From an uncultured Eubacteriales bacterium (GTDB lineage: Bacteria; Bacillota; Clostridia; Christensenellales; CAG-138): a stretch of 12,533 nt of DNA. Under the pieces are notes generated by a model. The model ran no database searches. It saw only the letters and a list, made by a program, of their open reading frames with translations, and was not told the DNA's origin. This document shows positions 6,634 to 12,533 of this stretch, piece after piece. Position numbers and translations under genes: made by a program. Location: positions 1-12,533 of the forward strand of contig UQOG01000052.1 of assembly GCA_900542615.1 (NCBI GenBank), in the 5' to 3' direction. Every line of letters begins with the position of its first letter. Position 1 is the first letter of the stretch.

Positions 6634-7338
6634 TCAGGGACGCGCCTGCGCCAGAGGCACCACCTGGCAGACGATCAAGACGCCGTCCCGGACATGGAAG
6701 CGCACGTCAAAGCCGGCATATTCGAAGCCGTAGCGAATGGAAGGGTCGTCCTGGTAGCCGGGGCGGGGGTCCTGGGCCAGGGAGGCGATAAGGGGGGCCT
6801 GCTTGTCCGGGGGGATCATGGCCAACCATTGCGGGGGAAACTCCACGGCCAGGGCATGGCCGTACCGCTCCCCGGCAAAGCCGTCCATTGCATCCGGATG
6901 GCAGTCGGTGAAGGAGAGATAGGGCTTGATATCATAGATGGGGGAGTTGTCCATCAAATCGGCGCCGCCTACCAGCAATACGGTTCCCTGGCCGGGACGG
7001 GGCTCCATGCCCAGGAGCCGCACCGAGGAGAGGCCCAGGGGATTGGGCCGGAAGGGGGAGCGGGTAGCGAATACCCCCATGCGTTTATTGCCCCCCAGGC
7101 GTGGGGGCTTTACCATGGGGGACCAGCCGGCTTGCCGGATGCCGGAAAAGCCCCAGATCAGCCACAGGTGGGAATAGCCGGAAAGGCCCCGCAGGGCGTT
7201 GGCATCCCGGAAGGGGGGCTCGAACACGATGGTGGCGCGCTGCTCCGGCACCAGGCCGCTTTGGCGGGGAATGCCGAATTTGGTGGTAAAATCGCTGTGG
7301 AGCCGGGCGATTACCCGAAGGGAGAAGGTATCCTCCAT
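6634..7338 (-). CDS. trmO: tRNA (N6-threonylcarbamoyladenosine37-N6)-methyltransferase TrmO
   Basis: The 234-residue enzyme methylates t6A at position 37 of threonine tRNAs to m6t6A with S-adenosylmethionine, supporting ACY decoding. It is the TsaA/UPF0066 beta-barrel family rather than a Rossmann methyltransferase. Family motifs are FGIPRQSGL (21-29), SHLWLIWGF (56-64), GVFATRSPFRPNPLGL (88-103), DLMDNSPIYDIKPY (127-140) and DPRPGYQ (190-196). Length equals that of the E. coli protein (about 235). The ATG at 7338 follows AAAGGAGG at a normal distance; upstream in-frame codons run into the neighbouring gene. It is the last gene of a three-gene minus-strand operon, 31 bases after the C_GCAxxG_C_C gene. 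DLMDNSP differs slightly from the more usual DLLDGTP. Confidence 0.93.
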   Translation of the reverse strand: MEDTFSLRVIARLHSDFTTKFGIPRQSGLVPEQRATIVFEPPFRDANALRGLSGYSHLWLIWGFSGIRQAGWSPMVKPPRLGGNKRMGVFATRSPFRPNPLGLSSVRLLGMEPRPGQGTVLLVGGADLMDNSPIYDIKPYLSFTDCHPDAMDGFAGERYGHALAVEFPPQWLAMIPPDKQAPLIASLAQDPRPGYQDDPSIRYGFEYAGFDVRFHVRDGVLIVCQVVPLAQARP

Positions 7339-7369
7339 AGCGCCTCCTTTCCGCGGGAGAGGAGCCCCG

Positions 7370-7831
7370 CTAATCCTGGCCGGGGCCGGTTTCCGCCAGG
7401 AAGGCCTCCAGCCTGGCGGCCGCGTCCCCCACCAGGGCCAGGCAGGGCCGCTGGGCGTAATACCGGGGGGAGCGGGGCTCCGGGTCCGGGCCGGGGACAG
7501 TGGGGATATCCGCCAGCAGCTCCCGGCACAGAATGGCGCCATGGGCCTGGCCAAAGGCTTCAATCAGGCCCCGGACCTGGGCATAGGTGCGGGCCTTGTT
7601 GGCCTGGTCGTCGGGCAGGGAATAGCCCCGGCAATAGCCGGCGATCAGGGCCATGGCGCTCACCGCCCCGCAAAGCTCCCGCAGCCGGGCCACCCCGCCC
7701 CCCATGCCGGAACCCAGCCGGGCCGCCTGTTCCTCGGTCATGCCCAGTTCTTCCCGAAAGGCCACCAGCACCGCTTGGCAGCAATTGAACCCTTTGGAAA
7801 AATTCGCTTGGGCTGCTTCCCGTTTTGTCAT
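7370..7831 (-). CDS. C_GCAxxG_C_C family probable redox protein
   Basis: The 153-residue protein has the Cys-rich plan of the C_GCAxxG_C_C family: FNCCQAV (15-21, Cys17 and Cys18), a glycine stretch GSGMGGGVARL (40-50), ELCGAVSAM (52-60, Cys54), then Cys67, Cys102 and Cys130. The family is found mostly in anaerobes and is presumed redox or metal binding; no reaction is established. A hydrophobic segment around 55-66 is part of the conserved fold rather than a clear membrane helix, and there is no signal peptide. The position after CGAVS, where I expect Gly, is Ala59. The ATG at 7831 is preceded by AAAGGAG. It lies 17 bases after the AraC gene and 31 before trmO, so the three are likely co-transcribed. 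Confidence 0.8.
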   Translation of the reverse strand: MTKREAAQANFSKGFNCCQAVLVAFREELGMTEEQAARLGSGMGGGVARLRELCGAVSAMALIAGYCRGYSLPDDQANKARTYAQVRGLIEAFGQAHGAILCRELLADIPTVPGPDPEPRSPRYYAQRPCLALVGDAAARLEAFLAETGPGQD

Positions 7832-7848
7832 AGGCAGCTCCTTTCTTA

Positions 7849-8730
7849 TTATAGGTAGCGGGTGGGCCCGTGGTCCGGAATGGCCCCGGTCATCAGGCCG
7901 GCTTCGCTGGGGGTGGTGCCAAATACCTGCTTGAAGGCCCGCAAAAAGGCGGAATAATCCCCAAAGCCACAGCGTTTTCCCGCCTCCACCACCGGTACGC
8001 CCCCCCGGATCAGGGCGGCGGCCCATAATAGGCGTTTTTGCCGCACGTATTTGTGGGCGCTGCAACCGGTCTGCTCCTTGAAGCGGTGCATCAGGTAGGA
8101 TTTGCTGATGTAAAACCGCTCCGCAATGGCGTCCAGGGAAAGGTCCGCATCCAGGTTTTCATTGATATAGGAAAGGATCTCCTCGATTTTCGGGTCGCTG
8201 CGGAAGGCGTCCGGGTCCAGGTTGGTGGCGTCCCGCAGGGCGATGCGGTTGACCGCCACCATAAATTGTAAAAAGCCGGACCGGGCCCATAGGTCGCTGC
8301 CGAATTCCCGGCTGATCAGGGCGTCCTCCACCGCGCCCAACAGGCCCCGGATCTGGGGCCGGGCCGCGGCCTCCAGCCGGAGCAGGGCAAATTTGCGGGC
8401 CTCCGCCAGGCGGAAGCATTGAAGCAGGTCCGCCTCCGGGGTGCTATGGGCCTCCAGGTAATCGCTGTTGATCCAAAGGATGATGCGCTCATAGGGCTCG
8501 CCGGGATCGATGCTGGGCCAATGGATCTGGCCCCGGGGCACCAATAGCACGTCCCAGGGCTGGAGAAAATAGGACTTGCCCTCCACCACATAGGTGACCT
8601 TGCCGGAGAGGAATACCACGATCTTATTGAATTCATGATAATGATAATGCAGCTCCAGCTCCACCTGATCCCGAATATGGAACAGGCGAAAATCCTCGTG
8701 GAGATAGCCGCGCTTGGCGATCTCTTCCAT
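7849..8730 (-). CDS. AraC-family transcription regulator with cupin sensor domain
   Basis: The 293-residue protein combines an N-terminal AraC-type cupin (about 20-75, with LHYHYHEFNKIVVFLSGK at 27-44 and FLQPWDVLLVPRGQIHW at 55-71) and a C-terminal pair of helix-turn-helix motifs. The first HTH is near 198-220 (LSLDAIAERFYISKSYLMHR), the second near 247-270 (GFGDYSAFLRAFKQVFGTTPSEA). The cupin probably binds a small ligand such as a sugar or metabolite; nothing in the window shows which. The ATG at 8730 has GGAGG nine bases upstream. It is first in an operon with the C_GCAxxG_C_C gene and trmO, and divergent from a methyltransferase gene with promoters only about 15 bases apart. Autoregulation and control of the divergent gene are therefore likely but inferred. 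Confidence 0.92.
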   Translation of the reverse strand: MEEIAKRGYLHEDFRLFHIRDQVELELHYHYHEFNKIVVFLSGKVTYVVEGKSYFLQPWDVLLVPRGQIHWPSIDPGEPYERIILWINSDYLEAHSTPEADLLQCFRLAEARKFALLRLEAAARPQIRGLLGAVEDALISREFGSDLWARSGFLQFMVAVNRIALRDATNLDPDAFRSDPKIEEILSYINENLDADLSLDAIAERFYISKSYLMHRFKEQTGCSAHKYVRQKRLLWAAALIRGGVPVVEAGKRCGFGDYSAFLRAFKQVFGTTPSEAGLMTGAIPDHGPTRYL

Positions 8731-8793
8731 AGACCATCACCTCCCAGGGGCCTTCCAGGGCCAATTTAGAACATTCCAACCCATTCTATAGTA

Positions 8794-8822
8794 AGGATAC
8801 CCCATTTTGATTCGCTGCACAA
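8794..8822 (-). promoter_or_regulatory. Promoter of the AraC-type regulator operon
   Basis: On the minus strand TTGTGC (8822-8817), a 17-base spacer and TATCCT (8799-8794) give a moderate vegetative promoter, with a leader of about 57 bases to the ATG at 8730. An AraC-type protein often needs to help such weak promoters. Confidence 0.45.
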
Positions 8823-8836
8823 GGCATATTCCCGCC

Positions 8837-8865
8837 TTGACAGGGCCGGGGGCTTCGCCTATCAT
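8837..8865 (+). promoter_or_regulatory. Promoter of the methyltransferase gene
   Basis: A consensus TTGACA (8837-8842), a 17-base spacer and TATCAT (8860-8865) form a strong promoter. Its -35 box lies 14 bases from the -35 box of the divergent AraC promoter. Confidence 0.65.
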
Positions 8866-9059
8866 AAAAGTACAAACATAGTATGGAAAGGTGGCGCCTT
8901 TTTGGAGTCGGTTCGGTAAAGCGGATGGTTGCATAGGCTGGAGGCATCCAGCCTGTTCCCGCCTGCCTTGCCGCAGACCCAAAGGGCGTTTTTTTGTTGC
9001 CCGGGGCTGCCATGGGGGGCATGGGCGGGTCCCTTTTGGATGAGAAAGGATCGTATTTA
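8866..9059 (+). other. Long leader of the methyltransferase gene
   Basis: About 190 untranslated bases separate the promoter from the methyltransferase start. They hold a perfect hairpin AGGCTGGA/TCCAGCCT (8935-8942, 8947-8954) and a run of seven T (8989-8995) preceded by a weak CGCCT/GGGCG pairing. A 17-codon frame (ATG 8883, stop 8934) ends exactly where the hairpin begins but has no ribosome site. I recognise no known riboswitch. Confidence 0.4.
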
Positions 9060-9776
9060 ATGATAATTTACGGAGAAAACGGAGGCTTTACCCAGGAATT
9101 TTTACGGGAAAACAGCATGGGCCCCAACCCCCTGCGGATGTTGCAGGAGCTGCTGGCCCAGCAGCCGGTCGCCCCGGGGGCGCGGGTGCTGGACCTGGGC
9201 TGCGGCAGGGGGATCACCTCCATGTACCTGGCCAAGGTGTGCAGGGCCCGGGTGTTTGCGTTGGACCTTTGGATCCAGGCGGCGGAAAATTACCAGCGGT
9301 TTTTGGCGGCGGGGCTGGGGGACGCCATCGTGCCCCTCCACGGGGACGCCAACGCCCTGCCCTTTGCCCAAGAATATTTCGATACCCTGGTCTGCGTGGA
9401 CGCCTACCATTATTTTGGCCGGACGCCGGGGGTTATGGATGAAAAGATCGCGCCCTTTGTAAAGCCCGGCGGCCATATCCTATTGGCCATACCCGGGATG
9501 GTGCGGGATATCCATGGGGACATCCCGGGCGCCATGCTGCGTTCCTGGAGCCCGGAGGATCTGGATACCATCCACGACGCCCAGTGGTGGGGCCGGCTGC
9601 TGGCCGGGGAACACCGGGTGAAGGTGGAACGGATCTGGCCCATGGCTTGCTACGAGCAGGCCTGGGCGGAATGGCTGGCCTGCGACAACCCCTATGCCAT
9701 TGGGGACCGGGCGGCCATGGAAGCGGGGGCCAGCCAATACATGAACCTATTGGGCATCGTCCTCAAGCGCATATGA
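9060..9776 (+). CDS. Class I SAM-dependent methyltransferase, substrate unknown
   Basis: The 238-residue protein has the Rossmann methyltransferase core. SAM motif I VLDLGCGRG is at 43-51, the acidic end of the next strand is ALDLW (67-71, Asp69), GDAN (96-99) is the adenine-contact region, and LVCVDAYHYFG (110-120) is motif IV. PFVKPGGHILLAIPG (132-146) is the post-motif region. The fold resembles small-molecule methyltransferases of the UbiE/ubiquinone type; the substrate cannot be named. The C-terminal part (150-238) with many Trp is probably the substrate cap. The ATG at 9060 has AAAGGA nine bases upstream; the in-frame ATG at 8994 lacks a good site and precedes a Gly-rich stretch unlike the family. 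It is divergent from the AraC regulator, which may control it, and is followed by hairpins and a terminator. Confidence 0.88.
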   Translation: MIIYGENGGFTQEFLRENSMGPNPLRMLQELLAQQPVAPGARVLDLGCGRGITSMYLAKVCRARVFALDLWIQAAENYQRFLAAGLGDAIVPLHGDANALPFAQEYFDTLVCVDAYHYFGRTPGVMDEKIAPFVKPGGHILLAIPGMVRDIHGDIPGAMLRSWSPEDLDTIHDAQWWGRLLAGEHRVKVERIWPMACYEQAWAEWLACDNPYAIGDRAAMEAGASQYMNLLGIVLKRI

Positions 9777-9777
9777 T

Positions 9778-9829
9778 CCGTCCTAAAGGGACGGGATACT
9801 AAACCGGCCCCATCCTGCATAGGATGGGG
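9778..9829 (+). other. Two tandem hairpins after the methyltransferase gene
   Basis: CCGTCC/GGACGG (9778-9783, 9789-9794) and CCCCATCCT/AGGATGGGG (9808-9816, 9821-9829) are perfect short hairpins right after the stop codon (9774-9776). They are followed five bases later by a third hairpin that has a T tract. They may protect the mRNA 3' end or be part of the leader of the next gene. Confidence 0.5.
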
Positions 9830-9834
9830 AGAGA

Positions 9835-9869
9835 GGGCGGCGGAACCATTCGTTCCCCGCCCCGTTTTT
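9835..9869 (+). terminator. Intrinsic terminator directly before the NlpC/P60 gene
   Basis: GGGCGG-c-GGAAC (9835-9846) pairs with GTTCCCCGCCC (9852-9862), eleven base pairs with one bulged C, around a CATTC loop. It is followed by CG and five T (9865-9869). The next gene starts at 9890, only 20 bases on, with no room for a promoter between. It can serve as the methyltransferase terminator or as an attenuator for the peptidase gene. Confidence 0.75.
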
Positions 9870-9889
9870 ATGGAAAAGGATGTGAAAGC

Positions 9890-10678
9890 GTGTCCCTACA
9901 GATCATTGCGCCCTATGCGCCCTTGTATTGTAAACCCTGCCCTGAAGCGGAACGGGATGACGAGATCTGGTTCGGCCAGGGGGTGGAGGTGCTGGAAGAG
10001 CTGGAGGATGGCTGGCTGCGGGTACGGACGTGTTATGGATATGAAAGCTATCTGGAAGCCCGGTATATCGGGGAGGAGCCCCAGGGGGAACCCTGGATGG
10101 TGCTGTCCCCCTGGGCGGACGTGCTGGCAGCCCCCAAGCATCAGGCCCAGATCCTGTTGACCCTGCCCCGGGGCAGCCGGGTGCGGGCCTGGGGGGAAGC
10201 CAAGGGCTGGGCCCGGGTGGCTCTGCCCGGGGCGGGGGCGGGCTATATCAAGCAGGTCCATCTCGGCCCCCTGCCCCAGCCGAAAACCCTGGAGGAAAGC
10301 CAGCTGCGGGCCAAGCTGGTGGACGGGGCCCTGGCCTATTTGGATTGCCCCTATCGGTGGGGCGGCCGTACCCCGGCGGGGGTGGATTGCAGCGGCTTGT
10401 GCCATACCGCCTACCTGCTCCAGGGGATCCCCATCTATCGCAATTCCCGGCTGGCGCCTGGCTATGGGGTCCGGGAGATCCCCCGGGAGGCCTGCCAGGC
10501 GGGGGATCTGCTGTATTTTCCCGGGCATATGGCCATGTATCTGGGGGGCGACCGGTTTGTCCACGCCTCCGCCCGAGCGGGCAAGGTGTGCTGCGGCAGC
10601 CTGCGGGACAATGCGGAAGGCTATTGGGCGGACCTGGCGGAACGGCTCTTTTGCATCGGCAGCATTTTTCCGTTATAA
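9890..10678 (+). CDS. SH3/NlpC-P60 peptidase (YkfC-like)
   Basis: The 262-residue protein has two bacterial SH3-like segments (about 3-60 and 68-125) and a C-terminal NlpC/P60 cysteine peptidase domain (about 140-262). Catalytic Cys167 is in PYRWGGRTPAGVDCSGL (154-170), His213 in GHMAMYLGG (212-220), and His225 in VHAS is the likely third residue. This layout matches YkfC-type gamma-D-glutamyl-amino-acid peptidases, which trim cell-wall peptides during recycling. Lack of a signal peptide or membrane helix suggests the cytoplasm, where recycled peptides are cut. The GTG at 9890 is the preferred start: AAGGATGTGA lies just upstream and homology begins there. The in-frame ATG at 9824 would make the ribosome start inside a hairpin and translate through the terminator. 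Downstream genes encode a D-cysteine desulfhydrase-like enzyme and a PuuD-type hydrolase. Confidence 0.88.
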   Translation: MSLQIIAPYAPLYCKPCPEAERDDEIWFGQGVEVLEELEDGWLRVRTCYGYESYLEARYIGEEPQGEPWMVLSPWADVLAAPKHQAQILLTLPRGSRVRAWGEAKGWARVALPGAGAGYIKQVHLGPLPQPKTLEESQLRAKLVDGALAYLDCPYRWGGRTPAGVDCSGLCHTAYLLQGIPIYRNSRLAPGYGVREIPREACQAGDLLYFPGHMAMYLGGDRFVHASARAGKVCCGSLRDNAEGYWADLAERLFCIGSIFPL

Positions 10679-10679
10679 T
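10651..10679 (+). promoter_or_regulatory. Promoter of the D-cysteine desulfhydrase-like gene
   Basis: TTGCAT (10651-10656), a 17-base spacer and a perfect TATAAT (10674-10679). The -10 box contains the TAA stop codon of the preceding peptidase gene. The predicted start is near 10686, leaving a 34-base leader. Confidence 0.75.
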
Positions 10680-10719
10680 ATAGGAAAAATCCAGATCCAT
10701 GGAAAAAGGAGGCGCCACC

Positions 10720-11691
10720 ATGCGAGATATTTCTACCATTCCGCGTATTTCCCTGGCCCAGCTGCCCACCCCCCTTTACCGGCTGCCCAATATCAGCGCC
10801 CGCACCGGCAAAAACGTATACATCAAGCGGGACGATATGACCGGCGTGGCCCTGGGCGGCAACAAGGTGCGCAAGCTGGAGTTCCTGCTGGCCCACGCCC
10901 TGCAGGAGGGCTGCGACTATGTGCTTACCACCGGCGGCGCCCAGAGCAACCATGCCATGCTCACCGCCGCCTGCTGCAACCGGTTGGGGCTACACTGCAT
11001 CCTGGTGCTGAAAAAACGAGGCGTCTGCGATAAAAAAGGCAACCAGCTGCTGGACGACCTGCTGGGGGCGGATGTGCGGTTTGTGGATACGGACGATTAC
11101 GCGGACGTGTACGCGGAGATGGACCGGATCTGCCAGGAATTGCGCCAGGCGGGCCATAAGCCCTACAGCGTGCCGGTGGGAGGCTCCGTTGCCCTGGGCT
11201 CCCTGGGCTACGCCCTGTGCGTCAAGGAATCGGTGGAGCAGGCCAAAGCCCTGGACGTTCACTTTGACGACATCGTATGCTGCGCCGGTTCCGGCGGCAC
11301 CATGGCGGGGGTGCTGTTGGGCTCCATGCTCTATACCCCGGATACCCGGGTCACCGGCATCGTCATCGACCCGGACGACTTCGCCACCATCGTTTCCGAC
11401 CTGGTGAACCAACAGGCCCAGCTCCTGGAAAGCCCCATCCGCATCCAGCGGGAGGACGTGAACCTGTACGATTGCTACGGGGCGGGCTACGCCATCCCTT
11501 CCCCGGAAGGAGAGGCCGCCATCCGCACCATGGCCACCCAGGAGGGCCTGATCCTGGATCCCGTGTATACGGGCAAAACCTTCGCCGGGTTCCTCCAGCT
11601 GTGCGAACAGGGCTACTTCGACGGCCGGGAAAACATCCTCTTCCTCCACAGCGGCGGCGCGGGCGGCCTGTTTGCCATCGGGGTACAGTAA
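10720..11691 (+). CDS. D-cysteine desulfhydrase-like PLP enzyme
   Basis: The 323-residue cytoplasmic enzyme belongs to the tryptophan-synthase-beta-fold PLP family shared by D-cysteine desulfhydrase and ACC deaminase. D-cysteine desulfhydrase turns D-cysteine into pyruvate, ammonia and sulfide. The PLP lysine is Lys49 in GVALGGNKVRKLEF (42-55), QSNH at 75-78 supplies Ser76 and Asn77, and the phosphate loop is AGSGGT (189-194). ACC deaminases carry a Glu after the active-site Tyr (VYEGK) and Leu in the HLGG string; here these are VYTGK (Thr284) and HSGG (Ser311), which favours D-cysteine desulfhydrase or a relative. ATG 10720 has AAGGAGG seven bases upstream. It has its own promoter; the neighbours are a cell-wall-peptide peptidase and an amidotransferase. 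Another D-amino acid could be the true substrate. Confidence 0.88.
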   Translation: MRDISTIPRISLAQLPTPLYRLPNISARTGKNVYIKRDDMTGVALGGNKVRKLEFLLAHALQEGCDYVLTTGGAQSNHAMLTAACCNRLGLHCILVLKKRGVCDKKGNQLLDDLLGADVRFVDTDDYADVYAEMDRICQELRQAGHKPYSVPVGGSVALGSLGYALCVKESVEQAKALDVHFDDIVCCAGSGGTMAGVLLGSMLYTPDTRVTGIVIDPDDFATIVSDLVNQQAQLLESPIRIQREDVNLYDCYGAGYAIPSPEGEAAIRTMATQEGLILDPVYTGKTFAGFLQLCEQGYFDGRENILFLHSGGAGGLFAIGVQ

Positions 11692-11701
11692 CCCCTTGCC
11701 T

Positions 11702-11730
11702 TTGACAGGGAGCCGCCCCCATGCTATACT
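11702..11730 (+). promoter_or_regulatory. Promoter of the amidotransferase gene
   Basis: A consensus TTGACA (11702-11707), a 17-base spacer and TATACT (11725-11730). It starts 11 bases after the preceding stop codon, with no terminator between, so the gene can be read from this promoter and by read-through. Confidence 0.77.
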
Positions 11731-11761
11731 GGGCCCAAACCCAAAAAGGAGACCAGTGAGT

Positions 11762-12478
11762 ATGGGCCCCATCATCGGACTTGTGCCGACGGCCACCCTG
11801 TTTACAGGGCCGGATCCCTTCAAGGATCAATACGTTTTTGTCAACAACTACCCAAAACGCATCCAGCAAAACGGCGGCGTGCCCATGGGCCTGGTGTCCG
11901 TGGACGGCAGCGTGCCGCCCCAGGCCCTGGACGCGTGCCAGGGCTTCCTGCTGTGCGGCGGCGGGAAGCTTTGGCCCTACCATATGCAGGTGATCTCCCA
12001 TGCCATGGCCCGGCATAAGCCCCTGCTGGGCATTTGCCTGGGGATGCAGGCCATCTGCGCCTGGTTCCAGGTACAGGCGGAGGCCCAGCGCCGGGGGTTT
12101 GCCGGCGAGGCCGCAGACCTGTTCCAAACCATGAAGGAAGAACGCTTTATGTTTAACCTGCCCGTGGAGGGCCACTGGCCTGTGCCCATCACCCGGGACA
12201 ACACGGAGGAGACCAAACACCCCGTCGCCATTTTCCCCGGCACCCTGCTCCATACCCTTCTGGGCCAGGACCAGGTCCGGGGCTCCAGCCTGCACCACTA
12301 CCGGGTCAACGGCCTGGCATCCGGCCTTACCCAGTGCGCCGCCACCAGCGACGGCACCATCGAAGGCATAGAGGCCGGCCCGGATGTGCTGGGGGTCCAG
12401 TTTCATCCGGAGGTGGAGGAGGCATTCTTCCCCCTGTTTCGGCATCTGGTTTGCCGCGCCGGGATGGTTGCCCGGTAA
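11762..12478 (+). CDS. Class I glutamine amidotransferase / gamma-glutamyl hydrolase (PuuD type, peptidase C26)
   Basis: The 238-residue protein has the class I amidotransferase triad. The nucleophile Cys92 is in GICLGMQ (90-96), and His215 and Glu217 are in GVQFHPE (211-217). GFLLCGGGKLWPY (61-73) matches the glycine-rich oxyanion strand of PuuD-like proteins, and SSLHHYRVN (175-183) the SxHHQ region. PuuD-like enzymes hydrolyse gamma-glutamyl amides such as gamma-glutamyl-GABA; the true substrate here is unknown. There is no synthetase domain or adjacent partner, which fits a free-standing hydrolase. Length is close to the family norm (about 240-255). ATG 11762 was chosen, with AAGGAG about ten bases upstream; a GTG two codons earlier is too close to that site. 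It is cytoplasmic. The usual Asp after the GGG string is Lys69 here. Confidence 0.87.
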   Translation: MGPIIGLVPTATLFTGPDPFKDQYVFVNNYPKRIQQNGGVPMGLVSVDGSVPPQALDACQGFLLCGGGKLWPYHMQVISHAMARHKPLLGICLGMQAICAWFQVQAEAQRRGFAGEAADLFQTMKEERFMFNLPVEGHWPVPITRDNTEETKHPVAIFPGTLLHTLLGQDQVRGSSLHHYRVNGLASGLTQCAATSDGTIEGIEAGPDVLGVQFHPEVEEAFFPLFRHLVCRAGMVAR

Positions 12479-12516
12479 GGCACAGCCGGTATCTTCTAAG
12501 GCTAATAAAGGCGAGC

Positions 12517-12533
12517 CGCCCGTTTTTCGGGCG
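12517..12533 (+). terminator. Hairpin at the window edge, possible terminator
   Basis: CGCCCG (12517-12522) pairs with CGGGCG (12528-12533) around five T, 38 bases past the amidotransferase stop. The window ends at the stem, so any T tract cannot be seen. Confidence 0.35.

Noticed and set aside
6217..7788. A 523-codon open frame on the plus strand across the alarmone synthetase end and opposite trmO
   Set aside because: It has no ribosome site, is out of frame with the synthetase domain and antisense to trmO and its neighbour, and is rich in Pro/Gly/Arg as expected for a GC-rich shadow frame.
8883..8936. A 17-codon leader peptide before the methyltransferase
   Set aside because: It has no ribosome site and begins only about 11 bases from the predicted transcript start, so I did not list it as a gene.
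11363..12445. A 360-codon open frame on the minus strand opposite the amidotransferase
   Set aside because: It is antisense to a clear PuuD-type gene and the end of the PLP enzyme gene, with shadow-frame composition and no ribosome site.

Overview
The window looks like chromosome of a GC-rich, low-complexity-rich anaerobic Firmicute, most likely a gut-type Clostridia (Oscillospiraceae-like). This is inferred from strong AGGAGG-type ribosome sites before nearly every gene, vegetative TTGACA/TATAAT-type promoters with 17-base spacers, and anaerobe-typical families (a DUF362 ferredoxin-like protein and a C_GCAxxG_C_C protein). There is no phage, IS transposase, CRISPR, tRNA or rRNA. Eleven protein genes are supported.

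Left part (1-3641), all on the minus strand: purA (adenylosuccinate synthetase) and purB (adenylosuccinate lyase) are 16 bases apart and form the IMP-to-AMP branch. A hairpin terminator follows, then a chloramphenicol acetyltransferase gene, then stacked GC hairpins.

Middle gap (3642-4467): 826 bases without a protein gene. It holds the probable purA promoter, a terminator, a plus-strand promoter that faces away from purA and reads into a structured orphan RNA candidate, and a hairpin-packed element of about 245 bases with imperfect inverted ends.

Centre (4468-8730): a DUF362/4Fe-4S protein (minus) is divergent from a small alarmone synthetase (plus). The synthetase converges on a three-gene minus-strand operon: AraC-type regulator, C_GCAxxG_C_C redox-type protein, and the tRNA m6t6A methyltransferase TrmO.

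Right part (8731-12533), all on the plus strand: a class I methyltransferase is divergent from the AraC gene, with their promoters about 15 bases apart. Next come a cytoplasmic-looking SH3/NlpC-P60 peptidase of the YkfC type, a D-cysteine desulfhydrase-like PLP enzyme and a class I (PuuD-type) glutamine amidotransferase/gamma-glutamyl hydrolase. The last two have near-consensus promoters of their own. The peptidase gene starts only 20 bases after an intrinsic terminator. Together these three genes suggest, as inference only, handling of D-amino-acid or gamma-glutamyl compounds such as cell-wall peptides.

No clearly new multi-gene defence or biosynthetic system is visible. The best candidates for undescribed biology are the orphan RNA at about 3921-4064, the palindromic element next to it, and the hairpin series before the NlpC/P60 gene.
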